Positions 50,101-55,993 of a stretch of 57,253 nt of DNA are shown piece after piece. How positions within the stretch are numbered: the first letter of the stretch is position 1; every line of letters starts with the position of its first letter. The stretch comes from Temnopleurus reevesii (lineage: Eukaryota > Echinodermata > Echinoidea > Temnopleuroida > Temnopleuridae), in contig BQKZ01000001.1 of NCBI GenBank assembly GCA_036244855.1, positions 184,782-242,034 on the forward strand, given 5' to 3'. The notes under the pieces are model-generated. The model was not told the origin of the DNA, did not search any database, and saw only the letters and a program-made list of their open reading frames with translations. The position numbers were made by a program, and so were the translations under genes.

Positions 50101-51720
50101 CAAAATGACACAATATCAAGTTTAGCAATTAATTTTAGACTGGTAAGTTACAAATATCAAAATAAGAGAAAATAGCATTGGTTTGGCTTGTAATTCAAGA
50201 TGGAAAAATAAACAGTGAAACTGATTCCAAAGCATATCTCAACGGAAACCAGTATCAAGACTACTTATGGAGCTACCATACTGAAATAAAACTGATAAAC
50301 AAATTAATAAAATATATAAATCATGTTTTGCTCAGACACACTCACCTTCAAACCTAATGTCCTATGGAGGATATCTCTCAGATATTTCACAGACTCAGAA
50401 TCATATTTTCGAGCACCTTCCACAACCTCGCTTGAGGCTTCCAAAGGATGAGTTGTAACAAAGCATCGATTCAATATAGATAAATAGGTAGTCGTCAATG
50501 ACAACTTGTTCTTTCCTGTCAGTACTTTGATATCTGAAATGAAAATGAATTATTGTTAAATATAGAAGGGAAATAATATGCAAATTGTTTCATCTGTACT
50601 CAATAATCAATTAATTGGCAAGACAAAATTCATGTAATTTATGACATATGCATTGATTATACCGACCATCTTTATATTATTCTTTTGCAAAATCTCAGAA
50701 ACAACCTAGCATATGTCCAATTAGAAATACACTATTGCTATTACCAAGAAAGGGAGCTAAATATAAAATTACAGTCAAATTCATATTTTCAAAAAAAAGA
50801 ATCAGTTCATAAAAATGTATAATATGGTCTCAAAATGTTTGTACATGTAAGATGTCTATGTTACAATAAACATCAAGCATAATTCCCATGGTTTTTTTAA
50901 CTTTACTAAAACTATATTTGGGCTTTAGGAAATTGAACATGATATGCATAAAAATTGAAAGTAAAAATATATCTCAGCAATGATTCCTTTGATATTTTCT
51001 CTGCACTGACACAACATGTTTTGTCCCACCCTCTCCTCCAGCTGGTCATCTTTCTTTTATTCAAGTATTGGAGTTCCTTTATTCTTCCCTCCTTGCTCTG
51101 TGATAGGCTGCCCCTCACATCCTGTTATTTCTTTCTCACCACCTCCTTGTTTAGCTTTTTCTATGTGTGTTCACTTCATTTCCTTGTCATTTTGCTTATG
51201 ATTAAGATTCTGTTAGGATTGAAAGCTCAAGCTATTTTTTTACTTCACAACATATTCAGCATATACAGCAAAGGTATTGTATAGTTCTCAATCATGAGGG
51301 AAAGACATTGTTTTCCAAAACATTATTGACTCTGCACATTGTATAAATAATGCGTACAGTTTTGTGTATGTTTTACATTTTATTATGGATCTGTGAATTA
51401 TTTAATAGGGGTTTCTTGGAAAGTGCTAGGTCAGTTGCATTGACTTGAAGAAATCACCCTACTGAAAGAAAACTTTAATAACTAAATAAATAAATAAATA
51501 ATTGTTTTACTTATACCTGAATACCTAGGGCATTATCTTACGGTGGCAGAGGCATACAATACTTGATACCTTCTTAAAGACAATGTTGTGAATATTCTTT
51601 GGTGCAAGAAACTAAAACAACTTGAATAGAATGATACAAACCTGACTTGTCCTGTTTCAGAAAAGCAGCTAGTCTTGCCACTGGATCTTGTTCAATGTTG
51701 ATATTTGATGGACTAGTCAT
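32148..51720 (-). CDS. STK11IP: STK11IP (LKB1-interacting protein 1) orthologue, 1511 residues, 24 exons
   Basis: Coding exons, 5' to 3' on the minus strand: 51720-51642, 50533-50346, 49875-49708, 49214-49107, 48613-48542, 47814-47581, 47068-46979, 46387-46346, 45920-45677, 45082-44585, 43991-43841, 43469-43328, 42838-42664, 42277-42109, 41661-41374, 40145-40023, 37966-37048, 36636-36539, 35521-35343, 34948-34760, 34126-33954, 33330-33280, 32690-32547, 32159-32148. All are GT-AG with matching phases; they sum to 4536 nt. Domains: N-terminal LIP1 region (about 1-130), leucine-rich repeats (about 120-300), a basic/Ser motif (RNASISE, 386-392), acidic linkers, paired CxxC zinc-ribbon-like motifs (696/699 and 741/744), a large Ser/Asp-rich insert (924-1205), a conserved VDHRLKLYF block, and a C-terminal region ending near PWKEMFG. 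Similarity to vertebrate STK11IP runs along the whole length. That protein binds LKB1 (STK11) and is reported at endolysosomes. The orthologue is longer than the human one (about 1090 residues). Confidence 0.93.
32547..36636 (-). CDS. STK11IP: STK11IP exons 18-23: C-terminal PH-like and terminal helix region
   Basis: Exon 18 (36636-36539): LSFDGVMVVSTANIHIMKIT. Exon 19 (35521-35343): LLKIHVGLGSQTIQLEFSS and KKRARQFVAVVM. Exon 20 (34948-34760): VPQATGDTSYEVDPQINVFI. Exon 21 (34126-33954): GVIVTATDIYLVEENHFYPL. Exon 22 (33330-33280): DLYADSLTDVTISFFSE. Exon 23 (32690-32547): LLTAIKQPWKEMFGVNIQET. Each aligns in order with the vertebrate C-terminal half (LYLLKVTG, LSGIELGL, FLLDED, WIREPWEELF). 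Confidence 0.9.
33112..33148. repeat. GCCTCC/GGAGGC hairpin repeat, copy 1 (STK11IP intron 22)
   Basis: ATGCCTCCAGCACC and GGCAGAGGCAT can fold back on each other. Relatives occur at 38881, 42557 and 51529. Confidence 0.6.
33741..33794. repeat. (AAT)n microsatellite
   Basis: An imperfect run of ATA/AAT units with GAT interruptions, in STK11IP intron 21. Confidence 0.85.
35661..36242. mobile_element. TTAA-flanked MITE, 582 bp (copy B), STK11IP intron 18
   Basis: The ends are TTAAAGGAGAACTACACTCA and, reversed, TTAAAGGGGAATTACACCCA. TTAA occurs at both borders, and the outer flanks also share AACAT. The interior is collinear with copy A at 17316-17893 (AATGGCTGCCAACATGGAGA, then GACATCACAGATTATGCTCA). 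Non-autonomous. Confidence 0.85.
37048..37966 (-). CDS. STK11IP: STK11IP exon 17: 919-bp exon with long Ser/Asp-rich insert and conserved VDHRLKLYF
   Basis: The largest exon. It runs from YSLCPTDGGSVSSMDASGPP through a region rich in Ser, Asp, Asn and His with no visible fold, and ends with CCSVDHRLKLYFSMSVFGND and FTCLLK. That end is clearly the vertebrate SVDHRLRLFLDVEVF block. The insert accounts for most of the extra length over human. Confidence 0.92.
37967..40022 (-). other. STK11IP intron 16
   Basis: 2056 bp, AT-rich. It carries a poly-A run (38850-38870) directly followed by the GCCTCC hairpin at 38881-38915, and a dispersed repeat at 39480-39600 related to 16395-16520. No exon seen. 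Confidence 0.6.
38881..38915. repeat. GCCTCC/GGAGGC hairpin repeat, copy 2
   Basis: TGCCTCCGGCATCACC, then GGTGGCGGAGGCA, gives a strong stem with a small loop. It is the best preserved of the copies here and lies right after a poly-A run. Confidence 0.7.
40023..41661 (-). CDS. STK11IP: STK11IP exons 15-16: Ser-rich linker
   Basis: Exon 15 (41661-41374) encodes VTPLTSVKQLHDPSIDIFSS and a Ser/Pro-rich run (TPSQLSPKKDRTKTNLSP). Exon 16 (40145-40023) encodes LPDPSIKIDLSTSNPVEELT and NELLTSNKSGFRQ. Both carry DPSI-[DK]-I-[DF] in a similar setting, perhaps a duplicated short motif. All three borders are phase 2, so either exon could be skipped without a frameshift. Confidence 0.82.
40263..40404. 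mobile_element. 142-bp palindromic MITE-like element, STK11IP intron 15
   Basis: The left arm TAATATTGACTGGCC...GGAAGATACCACA and the right arm TGTGGTATCTCCC...CAGTCAATATTA are inverted copies of about 46 bp. The TTTCCCTCAC / GTGAGGGAAA inner parts also pair. Little remains in the loop. Confidence 0.65.
40518..40694. repeat. GC-rich tandem duplication, period about 90 bp
   Basis: CACACACGTACC, GGCTCGCTGCAATT, ACTGCGCGCACTGGATAT and CAGCTGCCCTGG occur twice in the same order (40518-40607 and 40608-40694). It is strikingly GC-richer than the intron around it. Confidence 0.8.
42109..43991 (-). CDS. STK11IP: STK11IP exons 11-14: PH-like strands and paired CxxC motifs
   Basis: Exon 11 (43991-43841) has LCGPLLIRL and LFGNVAQRLETKSLK. 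Exon 12 (43469-43328) has VVKLSFDYINKERRKREYVM. Exon 13 (42838-42664) has FLQCLKC (Cys 696, 699). Exon 14 (42277-42109) has VLTCPSCGSNLLLEI (Cys 741, 744). Vertebrate STK11IP has CLRC and CPNC at the same places, so a zinc ribbon seems conserved. Confidence 0.9.
42557..42573. repeat. Short GCCTCC/GGAGGC hairpin, copy 3 (STK11IP intron 13)
   Basis: TGCCTCCTGTGGAGGCA is a perfect 7-bp stem with a 3-nt loop, embedded in a sequence (GACAGATGGACAGATG) that may belong to the same repeat. Confidence 0.6.
43505..43640 (-). pseudogene. Decayed partial duplications of STK11IP exon 12 in intron 11
   Basis: At 43539 downwards, TTTCAG|AATCGCTATGTGAATTGA mirrors the exon 12 start TTTCAG|AATGACTATGTCAATAGA, including the acceptor. 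At 43639-43616, GCTCGATGAATTCAGCAATG mirrors the exon's GCTTGATGAATTCAGTAATG. An in-frame TGA and lost collinearity show that these are relics, not exons. Confidence 0.5.
44585..46387 (-). CDS. STK11IP: STK11IP exons 8-10: basic/serine motif and acidic linker
   Basis: Exon 8 (46387-46346) is a 14-codon exon, TFIDDIPLTKAEIK. Exon 9 (45920-45677) holds KKRKSRVKRLSTKVRNASIS, matching the basic Arg/Ser stretch before ASISE in vertebrates. Exon 10 (45082-44585) has MHGKDWLLALHNPYERLSK, the counterpart of FGRNWLQYRSHLEPS, followed by about 120 acidic, low-complexity residues (DDEQEEEDG at the end). Confidence 0.9.
46016..46090. repeat. Dispersed repeat tail (STK11IP intron 8), copy 1
   Basis: An (AAT)n run followed by TTATAGTGCGCCGAATACAT, then CTGGATGTTCAAGGTGC. 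It is related to 49007-49070. Confidence 0.55.
46979..49214 (-). CDS. STK11IP: STK11IP exons 4-7: leucine-rich repeats
   Basis: Exon 4 (49214-49107) has VLHTLNLSHNYIDALDESL. Exon 5 (48613-48542) has LKALDLSHNNVRHTRDYFE. Exon 6 (47814-47581) has IIHLNLSFNQLTRVPSL, LQTLLLRGNNIESLSGVEYL and LGTLDLAKNAIFDSSEL. Exon 7 (47068-46979) has DGNPFTFQGKWRMMIARYL. These are typical LxxLxLxxN repeats, with exon borders in phase 0 and roughly one repeat per small exon. LRRs generally mediate protein binding. Confidence 0.94.
49007..49070. repeat. Dispersed repeat tail (STK11IP intron 4), copy 2
   Basis: TTTATATAGAGCACATATCT, then GCTGAGTGCTCAAGGAGCTT. This is the same arrangement as 46016-46090. Confidence 0.55.
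49215..49707 (-). other. STK11IP intron 3
   Basis: 493 bp, AT-rich, no exon or named repeat seen. The other introns longer than 300 bp not listed separately (32691-33279, 33331-33953, 34127-34759, 34949-35342, 38 kb excepted, 36637-37047, 42278-42663, 42839-43327, 43992-44584, 45083-45676, 45921-46345, 46388-46978, 47069-47580, 47815-48541, 48614-49106, 49876-50345, 50534-51641) likewise show nothing beyond the repeats given here. Confidence 0.5.
49708..50533 (-). CDS. STK11IP: STK11IP exons 2-3: LIP1 N-terminal domain and first LRR
   Basis: Exon 2 (50533-50346) encodes DIKVLTGKNKLSLTTTYLSI and RDILHRTLGLK. Exon 3 (49875-49708) encodes LLHENATLKG, then LTVLEVKRVPVHFLVGL and LRVLICSRCVHSLQ. 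The latter matches the vertebrate LRHLELRGVPLHCLHGL and LETLICSRSLQAL segments nearly residue for residue in pattern. The intron between is 50345-49876. Confidence 0.93.
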
Positions 51721-51843
51721 GATGACGTCAAGGAGGTTAGGATACAAAATCACTGCTAGCTTATATGATGTTGTAAAGGAGGTTAGGATCCAAAATCCCA
51801 GTTGGCTAGCGAAAATATCTGGGATGTTTCCATTTAAACGGAC
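51642..51843 (-). CDS. STK11IP: STK11IP first coding exon with upstream open extension
   Basis: An acceptor-like TTGGAACAG precedes 51843, and the frame is open from there to the ATG at 51720-51718. Starting at that ATG gives MTSPSNINIEQDPVARLAAF, which fits the vertebrate N-terminus (residues before KLAGLLRESGD). The 41 upstream codons are therefore more likely 5' UTR, though an upstream start in an unseen exon is possible. The donor is GTTTGT at 51641. The upstream part contains a 17-bp duplication (GGAGGTTAGGAT...CAAAATC at about 51733 and 51777). Confidence 0.7.
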
Positions 51844-52255
51844 CTGTTCCAAAATGCAAAAATTAAAAATATAAATATGATGTATGAGGATTAATCATCA
51901 ATGATTTTTTAATATACCTGGTAGGTAGTTGTTGAGAAAATTTGATAATTTAATAGAAAAATTATTTAAAAATCTAGGTCAGGTAATGGAAAACACAGAA
52001 ATTTTATTTTCTACAAAAAAGCCAAACAAATATATTTCTGAAGGATTTTCAAGTGAATTTCTCACAGTCTTGTAACTCATAATCTTCTTACAATGTCTGT
52101 GGATATCAAATCATGCATTCTCCCTCCTTAAGATATGGATATTTCCTACAATCTTTTAAAAAAAAACCTGTCATTTATATTACCATATTTGCTGATGAGT
52201 AAATTGTTCTCTATTCTGATAAGAATCCTCATTTTTTTGCTGACTATTAATACCT
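51844..52255. other. STK11IP 5' flank or first intron
   Basis: No TATA box, CpG-rich block or coding similarity close to 51843, so a non-coding first exon further right is likely. One candidate zone is the GC-richer 53690-54230 stretch. Confidence 0.35.
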
Positions 52256-52266
52256 AATATCAATGC

Positions 52267-52333
52267 TGTAAGGCGCTGTGATACATATTTCTGTAAAAGC
52301 GCTATATAAATGCCAATATTATTATTAATATTA
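52267..52333. repeat. Retroelement 3' tail
   Basis: AAGGCGCTGTGATACAT, then GCGCTATATAAATGCCAATA and a short (ATT)n run. This ending is common to the 3' tails of non-LTR retrotransposons and their SINEs in many animals. Confidence 0.6.
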
Positions 52334-52949
52334 TATTGGTAAAAGACTGGTTTACTGCTAATAGGCTAATTTTCAAACCTTGCGAAAATTTGATGTTATT
52401 TGGTCTTTATTTAAAGGAGAAGAATCTTTCTTCCCAATAGACTATTTTAAATTTGACTAAACTTATTATATAAAAGACTAAAATTTGGATTAAAAACCTG
52501 GTACAAAAACATTTTAGACCACGTGGTTGATTGTCGATTCTATACTGCTATCTTTATTTGAGCCCAAATACTTTTTATATCATACATGTATACAAAAGCT
52601 GAGAATATCTAGTTTCTGAATATATCCAAATTTATGACAGCCTGTAGATGAGTCAAGATCCAGTGCATATAGACCAAGTACATTTTCAAGTTTGGAAAAA
52701 GATGATCTTGAAATCAGATTGGTCAATGAACTACACTCCAATTTCCCAGCTGCTTCCACACTCTGGCCTCTCCAAGGTCACACACCTTCTTCTTCTTCTT
52801 TGAATTCCTCTGTTTGCTGGAGAACTGCAGAAATGTCAGTAGTTTTGAGGGGTTACGCGTAATAATGTCAGTTACAACTTATACAGTGATCTAGTTTACA
52901 ATCCGCTGTCTTGTGAAATGCAGATTTAGGAGGAATTGCATTTACATTT

Positions 52950-53460
52950 TGTGGAACTCCGCGAATTGGTACGAGACATCATTAATAACCCAAGAAGTCT
53001 TGTAGGAGCTAGGAGAGGGCTGTGACCTGAGCTACTTCTCAATTCCTCGTGAGCGACAGTTGGGAATTGCTCCATCAGGAACTTTCTTCAGTTGAATAAC
53101 CATCACAAGCACTCATAAGATGGTAAACGGTCTCTTCAGTAGCATCACAAGCTGGGCAGCTGGGATCAGTTGTGAGTTTCGAGATCTGGCGGAGTCGAAC
53201 CCTGAAGAGACATGTGCCAGTTATGAGTTGCGCTTTGATGTTGATGGCAAGACGTAGACAGGTAGAACGGATGATGGATGGGAAAATAGGACTAAAGACA
53301 ATTCTACTTCATGAAAGATAAGGAGGGAGGACTCCAGAGAGGTCTCTTCTTGAAAAGTTGTCCGGGCCTTTCTTTCTACAGCTTTAGTGACGATCTTCTT
53401 CCAAGATGTATATGAAGACATCTTTTGTACAAGGTCTGCAAGAAGAGGGAGTTTGTATTT
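52950..53460 (-). pseudogene. Non-LTR retrotransposon ORF2 C-terminal remnant
   Basis: On the minus strand, fragments read SSYTSWKKIVTKAVERKART (53420-53361) and, after a frameshift, INIKAQLITGTCLFRVRLRQ, then DPSCPACDATEETVYHLMSA followed by a Cys. A CPxC...EET.xHLxxxC ending after a QLxTGH-like segment is typical of the C-terminus of Jockey/CR1-type ORF2 proteins. At least one frameshift and later stop codons show that it is dead. Confidence 0.65.
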
Positions 53461-53599
53461 CTCCGCATGTGGTAATCAAAATCAGTGTTTATTTTACTCG
53501 AAAATTAAGTGGTTAAATTAGAGGACTGAAAAGTCTCTTCATTCACCAGAATTTGTAAAGAGCAGGGTTTGACAGCGAAGACTGGAAAATAAAAGTTGA

Positions 53600-53650
53600 T
53601 ACGGTACGGTACCCTCGCACAGTATAACTGATACCAGGTACCGTACCGTA
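53600..53650. repeat. Perfect 14-bp inverted repeat with 23-nt loop
   Basis: TACGGTACGGTACC at 53600-53613 and its exact reverse complement at 53637-53650. Each arm is itself made of TACGG units. Confidence 0.85.
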
Positions 53651-53689
53651 CATCTGTACACGTTTTAGCAACTGCATTAGATACTAGTC

Positions 53690-54230
53690 AGAGGAAGCTC
53701 GGTTGGAACCAGTATCCGACATGGAAGGTGTCATCGGCACCCAAGCCTCAAGCAGTTTGTCTATGGCGTGCACTGAACTTAAATTTGCGCGCATTAATAA
53801 GCACACGTACGCTTCTCACAATCCCTATGGAAGCTCAAATCACAAGGCAGGTGACCGGTCACACCAGCCCCATGTCGCTTGGCTATCGCCAATTGCTGCG
53901 CGAATATACGGGCGCCCTTCATCAAGTTATGCACATCAATGAAAAGCCAAGAATTTTTGCTAAATATTAACTGGAAAATAAACTTAAAATTTGTGGCTTG
54001 TGGAAGAGCAAAACTGTGTATTAAGGGGTCGGACACTGGAGCTTATATGGTAATCATAATTTAGTTCCCCCGCATTCACTTTGCAAAGTATGGTATGGGC
54101 ATCCTTGTCTGCGCCGGGTTACTCATCTGCGCCTCATTGACATACACGCTCGGTGAAATCAAGACTTTTTACTGAAAATCTCCAACCGCGTGTAAAGTGA
54201 ATGGGATGCAGAGAAGGAACCCAAATATTT
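53690..54230. promoter_or_regulatory. GC-richer block, possible distal promoter or 5' exon zone of STK11IP
   Basis: Composition rises sharply (TTGCGCGCATT, GCGCGAATATACGGGCGCCC, GCGCCGGGTTACTC) compared with the AT-rich flanks. This could mark a promoter or first exon for the minus-strand gene. No splice junction can be proved and no protein similarity is seen. Confidence 0.25.
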
Positions 54231-54428
54231 TGAACGGAAAAAATGAGAGGGTGTATATTTCATCTACAATGACATTGTTCCTGGTCAGATTTTGCTGAGA
54301 TATTTCTCACACATAATCTTTAGGATATTTGTGATAATATCAGATTGAAATTGAATTGGATATTCATTGACTCCAAGCTTTTTTCAAGCTGAAAGTTTAG
54401 GTGTGCAGACGTGCGACCTCCCATTATA

Positions 54429-55988
54429 TGGGAACTGTTACAATCACGATATTCGTCACTATTGCGGTCTGTAAATACGAACGATTTTAAGGCCCATTAG
54501 TTGGTCAGTAAAACTTAAATTATCGTCATATACAGACCAAAATGTCGCCGTTTGCAAATCCACTAACGGCTTCAACATGGTCGGTGTTAAATGTAAGTCT
54601 TCTTTGACGCCGTTTGCGAATTCACTAACGGCCTCAAAATGGACGTCGATGTAAAGAATTACGTTTTGACGCCGTTTACCAATCCACAAACGGCCTCATA
54701 ATGGTCTGAATAAATGTAGGTTTTGCCGCCGTTTGCAAAATTCACTAACGGCCTCAACATGGTCGGTATTATAAGCATCTCTTTTTGACGCCATTTGCGA
54801 ATTCACTAACGGCCTCAAAATGGTCTGAATAAATGAGGGTATTTTGACACCGTTTGCGAAATTCACTAACGGCCTCAACATGGTCGGTATTATAAGCATC
54901 TCTTTTTTGACACCGTTTGCAAATTCACAAACGGCCTCAAAATGGACGATATAAAGAATTACCTTTTGACGCCGTTTGCCAATCCACAAACGGCCTCAAA
55001 ATGGTCTGTACTGAAAAATTACATTTTGACGCCGTTTGCAAATCCACTAATGGCTTCAAAGTGGTATGTATAAAATGCATCTTTTTTTACGCCGTTTGCG
55101 AATCCACTAACGGTCTCTTGAAGTTCAGCATAATCATTTTTATTTTTTGTTGGGGGGGGGGGCTTTGTGGCGCTAGCTACTAAACTGACCATTTTGAGGC
55201 CGTTCGTGGATTCGCAACCGGCGTCAAAGAACCGAAATATACTGGACATTTTGAGGCCGTCCGTGGATTTGGCAAACGGCGTCAAAGAACCGCAATTTTA
55301 TATGTAACACATTTTGAGGCCGTTGGTGGATTTACAAACGGCGTCAAAGAACCAAAATATACTGGACATTTTGAGGCCGTCCGTGGATTTGGCAAACGGC
55401 GTCAAAGAAAACGCAATTTTATTAAACTGACCATTTTGAGGGCGTTCGTGGATTCGCAAACGGCGTCAAAGAACCGAAATTTAATATACTGGACATATTG
55501 AGGCCGCCTATTCGCAAACGGCGTCAAAGAACCGCAATTTTTATCTAAAACATTTTGAGGCCGTTCGTGGATTTGGCAAAACGCAATTTTATTAAACTGA
55601 CCATTTTGAGGCCGTTCATGGATTCGCAAACGACGTCAAAGAAGTTGGTAATATAGTAGAACATTTTGAGGCCGTTAGTGGATTTGAAAACGGCGTCAAA
55701 ATGTGTCATATGATGATATGTAGACGTAAATTTTGACGCCGTTAGTGGAATCGCAAACGGCGTCAAAGAAGTCGGTAATATAGTAGAACATTTTGAGGCC
55801 GTTAGTGGAATCGCAAACGGCGTCAAAGAAGTCAGTAATATAGTAGAACATCTTGAGGCCGTTAGTGGATTTGCAAACGGCATCAAAATTGTTCCATATT
55901 ATTATAGACGTTCAATAAGGTCTTAAAATCACTCATATGTTTACAGACAACCGATTCGACAAATTTTGTCATTGTAAAATAACGCCCA
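54429..55988. mobile_element. Foldback element built from about 22 near-palindromic units
   Basis: The termini TGGGAACTGTTACAATCAC and, from the right end reversed, TGGGCGTTATTTTACAATGAC are inverted repeats. A second matching stretch follows inside (GTCTGTAAAT...GATTTTAAGGCC against GTCTGTAAAC...GATTTTAAGACC). TTATA flanks both sides (54424-54428 and 55989-55993), a likely 5-bp target duplication. The body is an array in which GCCGTTTG...AACGGCCTC units face one way from 54541 to 55115 and the opposite way from 55190 to 55885. There is no transposase ORF. Open frames across the array (for example repeats of NPLTASK on the minus strand) are by-products of the 60-bp period. Confidence 0.8.
54541..55885. 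repeat. About 22-unit tandem array, period about 60 bp, inverted about a centre near 55150
   Basis: Left-arm units begin near 54545, 54608, 54667, 54727, 54787, 54846, 54909, 54967, 55028 and 55089. Right-arm units begin near 55192, 55249, 55313, 55371, 55434, 55497, 55553, 55607, 55667, 55731, 55791 and 55851. Each unit is an imperfect palindrome (GACGCCGTTTGCGAATCC then ACTAACGGCCTC). The 55497 and 55553 units are truncated. A run of ten G (55152-55161) sits between the arms. Confidence 0.88.
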
Positions 55989-55993
55989 TTATA

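Noticed and set aside
53703..53970. Two overlapping 79-80 codon plus-strand frames in a GC-richer block
   Set aside because: Overlapping frames on both strands are expected where GC rises. There is no domain and no ATG context; the block is listed only as a possible regulatory zone.
54541..55885. CRISPR array (regular repeats with spacers)
   Set aside because: The host is a spliced eukaryotic genome. The units are diverged palindromes in two orientations, the spacers recur, and there are no cas genes; a foldback transposon explains it better.
54459..55886. Protein-coding frames repeating NPLTASK / IHERPQN-like words
   Set aside because: The 60-bp period is a multiple of three, so a repeat array gives open repetitive frames on both strands. 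There is no conserved domain or splice context.
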